Shown here: positions 35,140 to 46,688 of the stretch, in pieces
Layout of the letters: every line of letters begins with the position of its first letter
Position numbering within the stretch: the first letter of the stretch is position 1
From: Pandoraea apista
GTDB taxonomy: Bacteria > Pseudomonadota > Gammaproteobacteria > Burkholderiales > Burkholderiaceae
Reading direction: 5' to 3'
Assembly (NCBI RefSeq): GCF_001465595.2
Contig: NZ_CP013481.2
Coordinates: 1,240,001-1,304,000 of the forward strand
Length of the DNA stretch: 64,000 nucleotides
Notes under the pieces: generated by a model
Told to the model about the DNA's origin: nothing
Seen by the model: only the letters and a program-made list of their open reading frames with translations
Databases searched by the model: none
Position numbers and translations under genes: made by a program

Positions 35140-37433
35140 TTGCCCAGGAATTGGAAGTCAGCCTGCACATGGCGTTTATGGAAGCGCGCCAGGCACGACA
35201 TGAATTCATTACGGTCGAGCACCTGCTGCTGGCCCTTTTGGATAACCCGACCGCTGCCGAAGTGCTGCGCGCCTGCGCGGCAAATCTCGACGATTTGCGG
35301 CAGAACCTGCGCAACTTCATCGCCGACAATACGCCGACGGTGCCAGGTAGCGACGAGGTCGACACACAGCCCACGCTCGGTTTCCAGCGTGTGATTCAAC
35401 GTGCCATCATGCATGTGCAATCCACTTCCAACGGCAAGAAGGAAGTCACGGGTGCTAACGTGCTGGTCGCCATTTTTGGCGAGAAGGACTCCCATGCCGT
35501 CTACTACCTGCAACAGCAGGGCGTGACGCGTCTGGACGTTGTCAATTTCATCTCTCACGGCATTACCAAGACCGGTGCGTCCGGCGAGTCGGCCAAGGCC
35601 GGCGAGGGCAGTGCCGAGGGCGAAGAGGGCGCCAACACCAAGGAAAGCCCGCTCGCGCAGTACACGCAGAACCTCAACCAGATGGCGCGCGACGGCAAGA
35701 TCGATCCGCTCATCGGGCGCGAGTCGGAAGTCGAGCGCGTGGTGCAGGTGCTGTGCCGCCGCCGTAAGAACAATCCGCTGCTCGTCGGCGAAGCCGGCGT
35801 GGGCAAGACGGCCATCGCCGAGGGGCTCGCCTGGCGCGTTACGCGCGGCGAAGTGCCCGAGATTCTGCAAGACGCCACGGTCTACTCGCTGGACATGGGC
35901 GCGCTGCTCGCCGGTACCAAGTATCGCGGTGACTTCGAGCAACGCCTGAAGGCCGTGCTCAAGGAACTCAAGGAGCGCAACAACGCGATCCTGTTCATCG
36001 ACGAAATTCACACGCTCATCGGAGCGGGTGCAGCGTCGGGCGGCACGCTCGATGCCTCGAACCTGCTCAAGCCGGCGTTGTCGTCGGGGCAGCTCAAGTG
36101 CATTGGCGCCACGACCTTCACCGAGTATCGCGGCATCTTCGAAAAGGATGCCGCCCTGTCGCGCCGCTTCCAGAAGATCGACGTGAACGAGCCGACCGTC
36201 GAGCAGACGGTGCAGATCCTGCGCGGTCTGAAGTCGCGTTTCGAAGAGCACCACGGCGTGAAGTACTCGTCGAGCGCGCTCTCGGCAGCGGCCGAGCTGT
36301 CGGCGAAGTTCATTACCGACCGTCACCTGCCGGACAAGGCGATCGACGTGATCGACGAAGCCGGTGCCGCTCAGCGCATTCTGCCGAAGTCCAAGCAGAA
36401 GAAGACGATCGGCAAGGGCGAGATCGAAGAGATCGTCTCGAAGATTGCCCGTATTCCGGCGCAAAGCGTGTCGGCAGACGATCGCGGCAAGCTTCAGACA
36501 CTCGACCGCGACCTCAAGAGCGTGGTGTTCGGGCAAGACCCGGCCATCGACGCGCTGTCCGCCGCGATCAAGATGTCGCGTGCCGGGCTGGGCAAGACGG
36601 ACAAGCCGATCGGCGCGTTCCTCTTCTCGGGACCGACCGGTGTCGGCAAGACCGAAGTTGCCAAGCAACTCGCGTTCACGCTGGGCATCGAACTGATTCG
36701 CTTCGACATGTCGGAGTACATGGAGCGCCACGCGGTAAGCCGTTTGATTGGCGCGCCGCCGGGCTATGTCGGTTTCGATCAGGGCGGTTTGCTGACCGAG
36801 GCCATCACGAAGAAGCCGCACTGCGTGCTGTTGCTCGACGAAATCGAGAAGGCGCATCCGGACATCTTCAACGTGCTGCTTCAGGTGATGGACCACGGCA
36901 CGCTAACCGACAACAACGGTCGCAAGGCAGATTTCCGTAACGTCATCATCATCATGACGACCAACGCGGGCGCCGAAACGATCAACCGTGCGAGCATCGG
37001 CTTCACGAACGAGCGTCAGGCCGGCGATGAAATGGCCGACATTAAGCGCATGTTTACGCCGGAGTTCCGCAACCGCCTGGACTCGATCATCAGCTTCAAG
37101 CCGCTCGACGAGCAGATCATCCTGCGCGTGGTCGACAAGTTCCTCATCCAGTTGGAAGACCAACTGCACGAGAAGAAGGTCGAAGTGGTCTTCAGCGACA
37201 AGCTGCGCGCTTTCCTGGCGAAGCGAGGCTTCGATCCGCTCATGGGCGCGCGTCCGATGCAGCGTCTGATTCAGGACACGATTCGTCGTGCACTGGCCGA
37301 CGAATTGCTGTTCGGCCGTCTGACCAGCGGTGGCCGTGTCACGGTGGATCTGGACGAGAACGATCAGGTGCAACTGTCCTTCCCCGAGGACGGCAATACC
37401 CGCGCGCAGCCGGAAGCTGCCGAAGTCGAGTAA
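35136..37433 (+). CDS. clpA: ATP-dependent Clp protease ATP-binding subunit ClpA
   Basis: 765 residues. Hexameric AAA+ unfoldase that feeds ClpP. The N-domain (about residues 1-145) starts [20 protein letters not shown]1 Walker A is GEAGVGKTA (about residue 216) with Walker B LFIDEIH; D2 Walker A is GPTGVGKTE (about residue 498) with LLLDEIEK. An acidic linker ([10 protein letters not shown]) separates the N-domain and D1. The ClpP-binding loop would be near IGFT in D2. ClpP is outside the window. Terminated at 37473-37503. Confidence 0.97.
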   Translation: MIAQELEVSLHMAFMEARQARHEFITVEHLLLALLDNPTAAEVLRACAANLDDLRQNLRNFIADNTPTVPGSDEVDTQPTLGFQRVIQRAIMHVQSTSNGKKEVTGANVLVAIFGEKDSHAVYYLQQQGVTRLDVVNFISHGITKTGASGESAKAGEGSAEGEEGANTKESPLAQYTQNLNQMARDGKIDPLIGRESEVERVVQVLCRRRKNNPLLVGEAGVGKTAIAEGLAWRVTRGEVPEILQDATVYSLDMGALLAGTKYRGDFEQRLKAVLKELKERNNAILFIDEIHTLIGAGAASGGTLDASNLLKPALSSGQLKCIGATTFTEYRGIFEKDAALSRRFQKIDVNEPTVEQTVQILRGLKSRFEEHHGVKYSSSALSAAAELSAKFITDRHLPDKAIDVIDEAGAAQRILPKSKQKKTIGKGEIEEIVSKIARIPAQSVSADDRGKLQTLDRDLKSVVFGQDPAIDALSAAIKMSRAGLGKTDKPIGAFLFSGPTGVGKTEVAKQLAFTLGIELIRFDMSEYMERHAVSRLIGAPPGYVGFDQGGLLTEAITKKPHCVLLLDEIEKAHPDIFNVLLQVMDHGTLTDNNGRKADFRNVIIIMTTNAGAETINRASIGFTNERQAGDEMADIKRMFTPEFRNRLDSIISFKPLDEQIILRVVDKFLIQLEDQLHEKKVEVVFSDKLRAFLAKRGFDPLMGARPMQRLIQDTIRRALADELLFGRLTSGGRVTVDLDENDQVQLSFPEDGNTRAQPEAAEVE

Positions 37434-37472
37434 GCGTCGGGACATCTCGTTGTCCCAATGTCTCGCTGCAAT

Positions 37473-37503
37473 AAAAAAGCGCCGCTTCATGCGGCGCTTT
37501 TTT
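37473..37503. terminator. Bidirectional terminator clpA / dut
   Basis: AAAAAAGCGCCGC - five-base loop - GCGGCGCTTTTTT, a perfect 13-base stem serving both converging genes. Confidence 0.93.
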
Positions 37504-37536
37504 CATGGGGGTGGGTGTTGAACCCGCCGGGTGACC

Positions 37537-37983
37537 TCAGTGCTTGCCGGTGCTGCCGAACCCGCCTGCACCACGATCGCTTTCGGGGAATTCATCCACG
37601 ACATTGAATTCGGCTTGCACGACCGGCACGATCACCAATTGGGCGAGCCGCTCGAACGGGTTCAGCACGAAGGGCTCGTTGCCGCGGTTCCAGGTCGAGA
37701 CCATCAACTGGCCCTGATAATCCGAGTCGATCAGCCCGACCAGATTGCCCAGCACGATGCCATGCTTGTGACCCAGGCCCGAGCGCGGCAGGATCAGCGC
37801 GGCGTAGCCCGAATCGGCCAGGTGGATCGCCAACCCCGTGGGTACGAGCACGGTCTGGCCCGGTGCGATGGTCAGCGGTGCGTCGAGGCACGCGCGCAGA
37901 TCGAGCCCGGCGCTGCCCGGCGTGGCGTAGGCGGGCAACTGCGAGCGCAGGCGTTCGTCGAGAATCTTGACGTCGAGTTTCAT
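37537..37983 (-). CDS. dut: dUTP diphosphatase
   Basis: 148 residues, trimeric dUTPase that hydrolyses dUTP to dUMP and pyrophosphate. The five family motifs are visible: [12 protein letters not shown] (about residue 20), [10 protein letters not shown] (about residue 66), [11 protein letters not shown] (about residue 83), [10 protein letters not shown] (about residue 112) and the C-terminal [12 protein letters not shown]. Convergent with clpA; the luciferase-like gene follows upstream on the same strand, 69 bases away. Confidence 0.96.
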   Translation of the reverse strand: MKLDVKILDERLRSQLPAYATPGSAGLDLRACLDAPLTIAPGQTVLVPTGLAIHLADSGYAALILPRSGLGHKHGIVLGNLVGLIDSDYQGQLMVSTWNRGNEPFVLNPFERLAQLVIVPVVQAEFNVVDEFPESDRGAGGFGSTGKH

Positions 37984-38052
37984 GGCGTTATGGCGTTGGA
38001 AAGGGCGTAATCGGTCGAAAATTCGGTCAGGTATGCAGGAAGTCCGGCGCGC

Positions 38053-39093
38053 TCAGGCGCTATCGTCGGCGCGCAGCGAGAACGCCTGCGCGAGTAATTC
38101 GTGGGAACGCAAACGGGCGCGGTAGCTGCCGGCCACCGTCAACACGACGATTTCGTCGGCCTCGAACTGTTCCTGCAATGCCATCACGCGCTCGGTGACG
38201 CGCTCCGGGGTGCCGATGATACTACGCGGCTTCTCGCGCGCAATGACCGACAACTCCCGCTCGCGATACTGTGGCTTCGCCTCGGCACCCTGTTCGATGC
38301 TCGGGATCGGCTCGTTCATACCGTATGCCATCTGCACGCGGCGTAAATCGACACCGGCCTCGAGCGCTTCGGCCTCGGCATCGGTATCGGCGCAGATGAC
38401 GAAGAGCGCCACCGAGCAGTAGGGCTTCTCCAACTGGCCCGGCGTGAAGCGCTCGCGATACGCCTGCGTGACCCGATGGCCGTAATGCGCGTTGATGAAG
38501 TGAGCAAAGCAGTAGCGCAGGCCAAGCTGCGCGGCGAGCAGGCCGCCGAACTCGCTCGAACCCAGCACCCACAACTCCGGACGCGTTTGTACTGCCGGTT
38601 GCAGCAGCACGCCGCGATACGGATGATCGTCGGCCAGCGTGTCGCCAAAGAGTCCCGCCAATTCGGCGACTTGTTGCGGGAAGTGCTCGCCGGCGTCGTA
38701 AGGCCCTTTCGCGACGGCGCGTGCCGTGCGCATGTCACCGCCGGGGGCGCGGCCGACACCGAGGTCGATGCGATTCGGAAACAGCGCTTCGAGCATCAGG
38801 AATTGTTCGGCCAGCTTGAACGGGCTGTAGTACGGCAGCATCACGCCCCCAGAGCCGACCCGCAGGCGCTTTGTTACGCTGGCCAGCCGTGCAATCATCA
38901 CTTCCGGCGCGGGGTTCGCCACACCGCGCAAGCCGTGGTGCTCGGCGCACCAGTAGCGCGTATAGCCGAGATCGTCGGCGGCTTGTGCCAGCTCAACGGT
39001 TGCCGCGATGGCGTCTGCCACGCTATGGCCGTGAATCACTGGCGTCTGATCGAGGACAGACAGTTTGATGCGTGCAGAAGACGTTTGCGCCAT
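38053..39093 (-). CDS. LLM-class flavin-dependent oxidoreductase
   Basis: 346 residues, luciferase-like monooxygenase of the MsnO8/YhbW type. Characteristic are IKLSVLDQTPVIHG at the N-terminus, RYWCAEHHGLRGVANPAPEV (about residue 46), RVGSGGVMLPYYSPFKLAEQF (about residue 78) and RIDLGVGRAPGGD (about residue 108). It would use FMNH2 and oxygen; the substrate is unknown. Located between dut and an MFS gene on the same strand; co-transcription with the MFS gene (54 bases) is possible. Confidence 0.9.
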   Translation of the reverse strand: MAQTSSARIKLSVLDQTPVIHGHSVADAIAATVELAQAADDLGYTRYWCAEHHGLRGVANPAPEVMIARLASVTKRLRVGSGGVMLPYYSPFKLAEQFLMLEALFPNRIDLGVGRAPGGDMRTARAVAKGPYDAGEHFPQQVAELAGLFGDTLADDHPYRGVLLQPAVQTRPELWVLGSSEFGGLLAAQLGLRYCFAHFINAHYGHRVTQAYRERFTPGQLEKPYCSVALFVICADTDAEAEALEAGVDLRRVQMAYGMNEPIPSIEQGAEAKPQYRERELSVIAREKPRSIIGTPERVTERVMALQEQFEADEIVVLTVAGSYRARLRSHELLAQAFSLRADDSA

Positions 39094-39147
39094 GAGTGCA
39101 ATGCTCCAGATCGACGATGACCTTCCGTCGACACATAGTCTTGAAAA

Positions 39148-40368
39148 TCAGTGGCCGCTTCCGGCAGACGTGTCTGCCGGTGCTGTGCCCGGGCCTGCAT
39201 GCGGCAGGCGCGCAATCATCAGAATGGCCACGATGCCGCCTAGCGCACCACACAGGAAGATCGAGGCATAGCCAAAAAAGTTGGCGACGAGTCCGGCCAT
39301 CGGCCCGATCAGCCCGAGCGCCAGATCGAAGAACGCCGAGTAAGCGGCCAGCGCCGCGCCGCGATTCTGCGGCGGCACCTGTCGCAGTGCCTCCACGCCC
39401 AGGGCGGGGAAGACGAGAGAGAAGCCCACGCCGGTCAGCCCCGCGCCGGCGAGGGCCATCTGCGGGCTTATCGCACCCCACAGCAGGAATTGCCCCATGG
39501 CGCTGAAGACCAGCGAACACATGGCGACGCGGCGTCCACCGAAGCGATCGACCGCATGCGCGAGCAAAATCCGCATGCCGATGAAGCAGGCGCTGTAAAG
39601 CGTGAGCGCATACGCGGCACCCGTCCAGCCGTGACTCGCATAGTAAAGCGTGATGAACGCTGCGATGACAGCGTAGCCGATGCTTCCCAGCGTCATGGCC
39701 AGACCCGGACGCCACACCAGGCCCACCACGCGCAGGAACGGCAGACGATGCCCGCCCACCGGGGCGGCTGCCGGCAGACGCAGCGCAATCGCAAACGCCA
39801 CGGCGGGCAGGCCGATGTTCACGAGCGAGACAACGGTAAAACCCGCCGATTCCAGCAAGTAGGCGCCGAACGGGGCGCCGGTGGCGAGCGCGGTGTACAT
39901 CGACACGCCCTGCCACGAAATGGCCTTGCTCGCGTGCTTGGCACCGAGCAGCCCAATGCCCCACGACATGCCGCCGGTGAGCATCAGGCTTTCGCCGAAG
40001 CCGAGCACCACACGCCCGGCGATGAGGATGCCCAGTGCGAGTGTAGGGTCAGGCACCATCGACGCCACGAGATACAGCACACCTGCCGCAGCGCAGCCGC
40101 AAAGGCCGGAGAGCACTGCGCGGCGCGGGCCACGCGTGTCGACGGTGCGCCCGGCGTAGGAGCGCAGCAACAGCGTGACGACCGATTGGATACCAATGGT
40201 CACACCGACCACGAAAGACCCGAAGCCGAGCGTTTCATGGACGTAGACCGGCAGCACGGGCAGTGGCATACCGATCGTCATGAAACCGAAGAACATGATC
40301 GCCGCGAGCATGCTCAGTGTTCCGTAGACACTGACGGCCGGCCGGGCGGTCGTAGGAGGTTGCGTCAT
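39148..40368 (-). CDS. MFS transporter, YhhS/arabinose-efflux-like
   Basis: 406 residues with 12 predicted membrane spans. The loop-2 motif of the family appears as YAGRTVDTRGPRRAVL (about residue 71), and its duplicated counterpart as DRFGGRRVAMCSL (about residue 260). Sequence resembles the YhhS/YfcJ drug or sugar efflux group. Substrate unknown. It lies upstream of the luciferase-like oxidoreductase, and both may form a small operon on minus. No promoter identified. Confidence 0.88.
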   Translation of the reverse strand: MTQPPTTARPAVSVYGTLSMLAAIMFFGFMTIGMPLPVLPVYVHETLGFGSFVVGVTIGIQSVVTLLLRSYAGRTVDTRGPRRAVLSGLCGCAAAGVLYLVASMVPDPTLALGILIAGRVVLGFGESLMLTGGMSWGIGLLGAKHASKAISWQGVSMYTALATGAPFGAYLLESAGFTVVSLVNIGLPAVAFAIALRLPAAAPVGGHRLPFLRVVGLVWRPGLAMTLGSIGYAVIAAFITLYYASHGWTGAAYALTLYSACFIGMRILLAHAVDRFGGRRVAMCSLVFSAMGQFLLWGAISPQMALAGAGLTGVGFSLVFPALGVEALRQVPPQNRGAALAAYSAFFDLALGLIGPMAGLVANFFGYASIFLCGALGGIVAILMIARLPHAGPGTAPADTSAGSGH

Positions 40369-40588
40369 CTTGATTGTTATCGTGTGCGATGGCCCAAGGG
40401 CCGAAAGGCTGAAGGCGCCGGGTCATGACGCCGTGATGCCGTGATGCTTCGATGCTGTGAGGCCGCTACGCGCCGATTCGGTCGGGTAGCGAATCGGCCA
40501 TTCCAGTCATTCCTGCCAGTCTGCCAGCGTTGCCGGACAACAACGATGACAGACGGAACGCCGAGGGGGCTATGTGCCGCAGCGTGTG

Positions 40589-41800
40589 TCAGCCGGGCGC
40601 ACGCGAGGGGAGCCGCGCGGCGATTTCGACGATCAGGCTGCGGGCGAGCGATTGCTTGTCGGCGCGTGGCAGACGTTTCTGTCCGGCAGCGTCGAAGAGA
40701 ATGACTTCGTTGTCGTCTTGCCCGAAGGTGGCGGGACCGAGATTGCCGACGAGCAGCGGCACTTGTTTGCGCTGGCGCTTTTGCGCACCGTGCGTTTCCA
40801 GATCGCCCGACTCGGCGGCAAAGCCCACGCAATACGGCGGCTTCGGCAACTGGGCCACGGCGGCAAGAATGTCGGGATTCTGCACGAACGCCAGCGTCGG
40901 CACGTCGGCGTCGCCGGTCTTCTTGATCTTGTCGCGCGCCACTTCGCGCACACGCCAGTCGGCCACGGCGGCCACCGCGATAAAGATGTCGTTGTGCGCC
41001 ACGTCGGCCATCACGGCGTCGTACATCTGCTGCGCCGTCTGCACGTTGCTGCGCGTCACGCCGTAGGGCGTGGCGAGCGATGTCGGGCCAGCAACCAGAT
41101 GTACGTCGGCACCCGCCTGCGCGGCGGCACGCGCGAGCGCGAAACCCATCTTGCCGCTGGAAAGATTGGTCAGGCCGCGCACCGGGTCGATCGGCTCGAA
41201 GGTCGGGCCGGCGGTGATCAGCACACGGCGTCCGGCGAGACGTTTCGGTTGGAAGAAGCCTGCGAGGGCTTCGAAGAGATCTTCCGGCTCGAGCATGCGC
41301 CCGTCGCCGATTTCGCCACACGCTTGGTCGCCGCTGTCGGGGCCGAGGATCGTGACACCGTCGCCGCGCAGCGTTGCGGCATTGCGCTGGGTCGCCGGGT
41401 TGGCCCACATCTGACGGTTCATCGCGGGTGCCACCAGCAGCGGACAGTCGCGTGCCACACACAGGGTGGAGAGCAGGTCGTCGGCCATGCCGTGCGCGAG
41501 CTTGGCGAGGAAGTCGGTGGAGGCGGGCGCGATGACGATGGCGTCGGCCTCGCGCGAGAGGTCGATGTGCGCCATGTTGTTATCGACGCGATTGTCCCAC
41601 TGGCTCGTGAACACCGGCCGCCCCGAGAGCGCCTGCATCGTGAGCGGCGTGATGAATTGCGTGGCGGCCTCGGTCATGACGACCTGCACCGTCGCGCCGG
41701 CTTTGATGAGCAAGCGCGTGAGTTCAGCCGACTTGTAGCAGGCGATGCCGCCCGTCAGGCCCAGAACGATGGTCTTGCCCGCCAGTTCACCGCGTTCCAT
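40589..41800 (-). CDS. coaBC: Bifunctional phosphopantothenoylcysteine decarboxylase/ligase
   Basis: 403 residues. It makes 4'-phosphopantetheine precursors for coenzyme A. The N-terminal CoaC flavoprotein (about residues 1-185) has [14 protein letters not shown], the catalytic histidine in NNMAHIDLS and the PAMNRQMW motif; the C-terminal CoaB synthetase (about residues 190-400) begins [20 protein letters not shown] and has AAVADWRV and the KIKK lysine. A GGAGGAGG stretch lies 14 bases before the ATG. Standalone; usually next to dut in proteobacteria, and dut lies about 2.6 kb away here with two genes between. Confidence 0.96.
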   Translation of the reverse strand: MERGELAGKTIVLGLTGGIACYKSAELTRLLIKAGATVQVVMTEAATQFITPLTMQALSGRPVFTSQWDNRVDNNMAHIDLSREADAIVIAPASTDFLAKLAHGMADDLLSTLCVARDCPLLVAPAMNRQMWANPATQRNAATLRGDGVTILGPDSGDQACGEIGDGRMLEPEDLFEALAGFFQPKRLAGRRVLITAGPTFEPIDPVRGLTNLSSGKMGFALARAAAQAGADVHLVAGPTSLATPYGVTRSNVQTAQQMYDAVMADVAHNDIFIAVAAVADWRVREVARDKIKKTGDADVPTLAFVQNPDILAAVAQLPKPPYCVGFAAESGDLETHGAQKRQRKQVPLLVGNLGPATFGQDDNEVILFDAAGQKRLPRADKQSLARSLIVEIAARLPSRAPG

Positions 41801-41936
41801 AGGGAAATGCCTCCTCCAAAGTACCGCGCGGCGCCTCAGGGGCGCCGCGACGGTGTGTGCCTGCGAATTCGCAACACGCGCCGTGGCAGCGTGGGGCGAA
41901 TCGCGCCGCAGATGCTGCGGCCGGTTGCCGGGTGCG

Positions 41937-42479
41937 CTATTTACCGCGCCGCACGCGTCGCAGCTCGTCGATCACCAGCAGCACCGCGCCCACACAAATG
42001 GCCGAGTCGGCCACGTTGAACGCCGGCCAATGCCAGCCGCCGACGTGAAAGTCCAGAAAGTCGACCACGTGACCGTAGATCACCCGATCGATCACGTTGC
42101 CCAGCGCGCCGCCGAGAATCAGCGACAGCGACAGGCAGAACATCTTCTGGCCGTTATGACGCTTGAGCAGCCAGATGATGACGGTTGCCGCGACAATGCC
42201 AAGCAGCGTGAAGAACCAGCGCTGCCAGCCGCCTGCGGCCGCCAGAAAGCTGAACGCCGCGCCCTTGTTGTACACCAGCACCAGATTGAAGAACGAAGTC
42301 AGCGGACGGAATTCGCCGTACTGGAACGTCTTCAGAATCGTGAGCTTGGTGACCTGATCCAGCAGGATTGCAACGATCGCGATCCCGAGCCACGGCGTCA
42401 GGCCGTATGCGGCGCCCCCGCGAGCGCCGCCGTTGTTGCTGCGTCGTGCGCCCGTACGGGCGCCTGCTTTGCTTGCCAT
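41937..42479 (-). CDS. lspA: Prolipoprotein signal peptidase LspA
   Basis: 180 residues from ATG 42479, four membrane spans. LspA is the aspartyl protease that removes lipoprotein signal peptides. Catalytic aspartates are in [18 protein letters not shown] (about residue 125) and [11 protein letters not shown] (about residue 153). YNKGAAFSF precedes them. It has a longer basic N-terminus (about 25 residues rich in Arg and Gly) than E. coli LspA. The ATG shares one base with the ileS stop (TAATG), so it is translationally coupled. Confidence 0.96.
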   Translation of the reverse strand: MASKAGARTGARRSNNGGARGGAAYGLTPWLGIAIVAILLDQVTKLTILKTFQYGEFRPLTSFFNLVLVYNKGAAFSFLAAAGGWQRWFFTLLGIVAATVIIWLLKRHNGQKMFCLSLSLILGGALGNVIDRVIYGHVVDFLDFHVGGWHWPAFNVADSAICVGAVLLVIDELRRVRRGK

Positions 42480-45316
42480 TATGCCGCGCTCCGGTGTTCG
42501 CCGCTGCCGAACAGATTCGACACGCAGCGCCCGCAAAGGGTCGGGTGGGCGGGGTCTGCACCCACGTCCTCACGATAGTGCCAGCAGCGCTCGCACTTCT
42601 GATGCGACGACGGGGTGACGACCACGCCTTCCTCGGCCTCGGTTGCGACTTGCGTGACCTTGGCCGCCGACGTGATCAGCACGAAGCGCAGATCGTCGCC
42701 GAGGCTTGCCAGCACGTCGAACTTGCGGCCGGAGACACGCACGTCGACTTCCGCCTGCAACGACGAGCCGATCTGTTCGGCGGCCCGTGCCTCTTCGAGC
42801 GCCTTGGTGACGTCGCCGCGCACCGCGCGCAGCAGATACCACTTCTCGAGCAAACGCGTGCCTTGCGCAACCTCCGGATAGGCGTAGTACGTCTCGGTGA
42901 AGATCGTGTCGTTGCCCGGCTGGAACACTTGCCACGCTTCTTCTGCCGTGAACGACAGGAACGGTGCCATGAGCTTGAGCAGGCCGTGCGTGATGTGATA
43001 GAGCGCGTTCTGCGCGGCGCGGCGTGCCGGGGCGTCCGGCGCACTCGTGTACAGGCGGTCTTTCAGGATATCGAGATAGAAACCGCCGAGATCTTCTGAG
43101 CAGAACGTCTGGAGCTTGGCCACGACCGGGTGGAACTCGTAGCGGTCATAGTGACCCAGCACTTCGGTTTGCAGCGACTGTGCCAACGCCACGGCGTAGC
43201 GGTCGATTTCCAGCCATTGGTCTGCCGGCAGCGCATGCTTCGCGTGGTCGTAATCGGCCAGATTCGAGAGCAGGAAGCGCAGCGTGTTGCGGATACGGCG
43301 ATAGCCTTCGGTCACGCGCTTGAGGATCTCGTCCGAGATCGACAACTCGCCCGAGTAATCGGTCGACGCCACCCAAAGGCGAATGATTTCGGCACCGAGT
43401 TTGTCGGCAACGTCCTGCGGCAGAATCGTGTTGCCGATCGACTTCGACATCTTGCGGCCCTGACCGTCGACCGTGAAGCCGTGCGTGAGCAGCGCCTTGT
43501 ACGGCGGGCGGCCATCGATCATCGAGGCCGTGAGGAGCGACGAGTGGAACCAGCCGCGGTGCTGATCCGAGCCTTCCAGATACAGGTCGGCCGGGAAGCC
43601 CAGCTCGTGCGCGTGCGAGCCGCGCAGGACGTGCCAGTGCGTGGTGCCCGAATCGAACCACACGTCGAGCGTGTCGCGGTTCTTCACGTAATCCTTGGCT
43701 TCGTCGCCGAGCAGCTCCACCGGGTCGAGCGTTTGCCACGCTTCGATGCCCTCGGTTTCCACGCGCTTTGCAACGGCTTCGAGCAGTTCCAGGGTGCGCG
43801 GGTGCAGCGCGCCGGTTTCCCTGTGCACGAAGAACGCCATCGGCACACCCCATTGGCGCTGACGCGAGAGCGTCCAGTCCGGGCGGTGCGCGATCATGTT
43901 GTGCAGACGCTGCTTGCCCCACGCCGGGAAAAACTCGGTCGCCTCGATGCCGGCAAGTGCGATCTCGCGCAGCGTCTTGCCGTCGCCGGGTGCGTCATCG
44001 GCGGGCTTGACGTCCATGCCGGCGAACCACTGGTTGGTGGCGCGATAGATGATCGGCGACTTGTGGCGCCAGCAATGCATGTAGCTGTGCGTGTACTTGA
44101 ACGAGTGGAACAACGTGCCGGCCTCGCGCAAGGCTTCGACGATCTGCGGGTTGGCGTCCCAGATCGACTGCCCGCCGAACAGCGGCAGGCTGTCCTGATA
44201 ACGCCCGTCGCCCAGCACCGGCATGCGGATGTCGGCGTCTGCCATGCCGTGCGCCTTGCACGACACGAAGTCTTCCACGCCGTAGGCCGGGGCCGAGTGG
44301 ACGATACCGGTACCGGTGTCGGTCGTCACGTAGTCGCCGAGGTAGATCGGCGAGGTGCGCTCGTAACCGGCGTCGGCCGTCGAGAGCGGGTGACGGAAGC
44401 GGATCAGCGAGAGCGCTTCACCCTTCGTGCGGGCGATGATTTCGCCATGCAGGCCGTACGTCTTCAGGCAGTCTTCCACGCGCTCGGTCGCGAGAATCAG
44501 CAGGCCGCGCTCGGTCGAGACCAGCGCGTATTCGACTTCCGGGTGGACGTTGAGCGCCTGATTCGACGGGATCGTCCACGGGGTGGTCGTCCAGATGACG
44601 ATGTGACCGTCGTCACGCGGCAGTTTCGCCAGGCCGAAGGCCTTTGCGACCTTCTCCGGCTCGGCGAACGCGAAGCCGACGTCGATGGCCAGATCGGTCT
44701 TGTCCTTGTACTCGACTTCCGCTTCGGCGAGTGCCGAGCCGCAGTCGAAGCACCAGTTGACCGGCTTCAGGCCGCGGTAGACGTAGCCGTTCTCCATGAT
44801 CTTCGCCAGCGCGCGAAGCTCGTTCGCCTCGTTCGAGAAGTTCATGGTCTTGTACGGATTGTCCCAGTCGCCGAGCACACCCAGACGCTTGAAGTTGGGC
44901 TTCTGGCGCTCGATCTGTTCGGCCGCATAGGCGCGCGCCTTTTCCTGCACTTCGCGCACCGGCAGATGCTTGCCGAACTGCTTTTCGATCTGGATTTCGA
45001 TCGGCATGCCGTGGCAGTCCCAGCCCGGTACATAGGCAGCGTCGAAGCCCGCGAGGCTGCGCGCCTTGACGATCATGTCCTTGAGGATCTTGTTGACCGC
45101 GTGGCCCAGGTGAATGTCACCGTTGGCATACGGCGGGCCGTCATGCAGGATGAACTTCGGCCGGCCCTTGCTGGCGGCGCGGATTTTGTCGTAGATCTTC
45201 TTTTCCTGCCATTGCTTGACCCACAGCGGTTCGCGCTTGGGCAGATCGCCGCGCATCGGGAACGGTGTGTCCAGCAGGTTGACGGGATATTTGCTCGGTG
45301 CTTTCTTTTCGCTCAT
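42479..45316 (-). CDS. ileS: Isoleucyl-tRNA synthetase
   Basis: 945 residues, class I synthetase. HIGH motif is [15 protein letters not shown] (about residue 59), the CP1 editing domain follows with [12 protein letters not shown], and KMSKS is at about residue 615 ([10 protein letters not shown]). The C-terminal zinc finger [10 protein letters not shown]...CGRCVSNL is present, marking the bacterial IleS1 type. Classical ribF-ileS-lspA order: ribF lies upstream 159 bases away. Co-transcription with lspA is evident from the overlap. Confidence 0.97.
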   Translation of the reverse strand: MSEKKAPSKYPVNLLDTPFPMRGDLPKREPLWVKQWQEKKIYDKIRAASKGRPKFILHDGPPYANGDIHLGHAVNKILKDMIVKARSLAGFDAAYVPGWDCHGMPIEIQIEKQFGKHLPVREVQEKARAYAAEQIERQKPNFKRLGVLGDWDNPYKTMNFSNEANELRALAKIMENGYVYRGLKPVNWCFDCGSALAEAEVEYKDKTDLAIDVGFAFAEPEKVAKAFGLAKLPRDDGHIVIWTTTPWTIPSNQALNVHPEVEYALVSTERGLLILATERVEDCLKTYGLHGEIIARTKGEALSLIRFRHPLSTADAGYERTSPIYLGDYVTTDTGTGIVHSAPAYGVEDFVSCKAHGMADADIRMPVLGDGRYQDSLPLFGGQSIWDANPQIVEALREAGTLFHSFKYTHSYMHCWRHKSPIIYRATNQWFAGMDVKPADDAPGDGKTLREIALAGIEATEFFPAWGKQRLHNMIAHRPDWTLSRQRQWGVPMAFFVHRETGALHPRTLELLEAVAKRVETEGIEAWQTLDPVELLGDEAKDYVKNRDTLDVWFDSGTTHWHVLRGSHAHELGFPADLYLEGSDQHRGWFHSSLLTASMIDGRPPYKALLTHGFTVDGQGRKMSKSIGNTILPQDVADKLGAEIIRLWVASTDYSGELSISDEILKRVTEGYRRIRNTLRFLLSNLADYDHAKHALPADQWLEIDRYAVALAQSLQTEVLGHYDRYEFHPVVAKLQTFCSEDLGGFYLDILKDRLYTSAPDAPARRAAQNALYHITHGLLKLMAPFLSFTAEEAWQVFQPGNDTIFTETYYAYPEVAQGTRLLEKWYLLRAVRGDVTKALEEARAAEQIGSSLQAEVDVRVSGRKFDVLASLGDDLRFVLITSAAKVTQVATEAEEGVVVTPSSHQKCERCWHYREDVGADPAHPTLCGRCVSNLFGSGEHRSAA

Positions 45317-45475
45317 GGTGCGTCGCTACGAATTTGGAATGTCGGGTGTGGGGCGCTCGCGCCGGTGGCGTTGACGTCTGGCCTTGTGGGCCGCGAGGTG
45401 CAACGCCCGGGCAGGTGCCAGTGGCGCAGGCGGGCCGCGCGCGAGGCGCTGGGCGCCGGCGCACGCGGGCGAAGA

Positions 45476-46468
45476 TCAACTAATTCGGTCGGTAGCCGAG
45501 GTGGCGAAGTCGCGTCGCGCGCTCGGGCCATTGGCGTCGAGCGCGTGGGCGAAGTAGGCGCGAGCCTCGCGCGTGTCCTGCGCGATGGCCGCTTCGAGTT
45601 CGGTCAGACCGTCGAATTTGGCTTCGTCGCGCAGCTTCTGCAAAAATTCCACACGCACCAGCTTGCCGTAGCAGTCGCCCGAGAAGTCGAGCAGATGCAC
45701 TTCAAGCAGCACGCGCCCGGAATCGTCGACTGTCGGGCGCAGGCCCAGACTGGCGACGGCGGGCAGCGGTTTATCGGCCAGACCATGCACCTGCACCACG
45801 AAAATGCCCGTGAGGGCCGGATGTTTGTGGGCAATGCGCAGATTGAGCGTGGGGAAGCCCAGCTTGCGGCCGAGCTTCATGCCGTGCACAACGTGACCGG
45901 TAATGGCATACGGACGGCCGAGCAGCGCGTGGGCGCGCTCAAAGTTGCCGTCGGCAAGCGCGGCGCGTACTTCCGAGCTGGAAATGCGTACGCCGTCGTG
46001 CGCGATGGTCGGCATCTGTTCGACGACGAAGTCGAAACGGCGTCCGGCGTCGCGCAGATAGTCGATGTCGCCCGCGCGTTTCGCGCCGAAGCGGAAGTCG
46101 TCGCCTACGAGCAGCCAGCGAGTGTGCAGGCCGTCGACGATGATGTTGCGAACGAAGTCTTCTGGCGACTGACCCGCGAAATGGGCGTTGAAGTGCTCCA
46201 CCACCAGCCGGTCGACCCCTTGTGAGCGCAGCGCCTCGAACTTGTCGCGCAGATTGGAAATGCGCGCGGGCGCCCGGTCGGGCATGAAGTACTCGCGGGG
46301 ATGCGGCTCGAAGGTCATTACGCACACTGGCAGGCCGCGCGCAGCCGCTGCGGCGCGCACGCGCGCGAGCAGTGCCTGGTGGCCCAGATGCACGCCGTCG
46401 AAATTGCCGATCGTCAGCACGCAGGGCGCTTTGCTTTGCGCGTTGGGTAGACCCCGGAAGACTCGCAC
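45476..46468 (-). CDS. ribF: Bifunctional riboflavin kinase/FAD synthetase
   Basis: 330 residues from a GTG at 46468. The N-terminal FMN adenylyltransferase has LTIGNFDGVHLGHQALL (about residue 17), MTFEPHPREYF and SSSEVRAALADG; the C-terminal kinase has GHVVHGMKLGRKLGFPTLNL (about residue 213). It converts riboflavin to FMN and FAD. The GTG gives the family-like start VRVFRGLPNAQS; an in-frame ATG at 46534 would add 22 residues without homology. Neither has a good ribosome site. A TATAAT on minus (46621-46616) may be its promoter. Confidence 0.93.
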   Translation of the reverse strand: MRVFRGLPNAQSKAPCVLTIGNFDGVHLGHQALLARVRAAAAARGLPVCVMTFEPHPREYFMPDRAPARISNLRDKFEALRSQGVDRLVVEHFNAHFAGQSPEDFVRNIIVDGLHTRWLLVGDDFRFGAKRAGDIDYLRDAGRRFDFVVEQMPTIAHDGVRISSSEVRAALADGNFERAHALLGRPYAITGHVVHGMKLGRKLGFPTLNLRIAHKHPALTGIFVVQVHGLADKPLPAVASLGLRPTVDDSGRVLLEVHLLDFSGDCYGKLVRVEFLQKLRDEAKFDGLTELEAAIAQDTREARAYFAHALDANGPSARRDFATSATDRIS

Positions 46469-46615
46469 GATAAAGGAAGCGTCAGTACAGGACGTTGAGT
46501 GAGCGTTGGTGGATGAACCGTGCGGCACAGCCATGGGACCCGGCGGCCTGCGATGGCGGGCGGGGCCCGGTGCGCAGGACGGCCGATCCGACATTGCGGC
46601 GCCGCAGAACGTTGA

Positions 46616-46621
46616 ATTATA
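46616..46621 (-). promoter_or_regulatory. -10 element for ribF
   Basis: ATTATA on plus reads TATAAT on minus, in the ribF-purN divergent gap, giving a leader of roughly 140 bases to the GTG start or 75 to the upstream ATG. Confidence 0.4.
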
Positions 46622-46676
46622 AACGCTTCGGGGCCATCGCGGCGCGGATCGGGTGTCTGGTGCGCCGCGCCAATGA

Positions 46677-46682
46677 TAAAAT
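46677..46682 (+). promoter_or_regulatory. -10 element for purN
   Basis: TAAAAT ends six bases before the purN ATG, with no Shine-Dalgarno between. A transcript start at the usual distance would fall on the A of the initiation codon. Confidence 0.45.
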
Positions 46683-46688
46683 CCGGCG

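Noticed and set aside
35013..36896. A 627-codon open frame antisense to clpA
   Set aside because: It is a shadow of the ClpA Walker-motif region.
43130..46225. A 1031-codon open frame antisense to ileS and ribF
   Set aside because: It is a mirror of genuine genes with HIGH, KMSKS and zinc-finger motifs. Composition is shadow-like and there is no ribosome site or domain.
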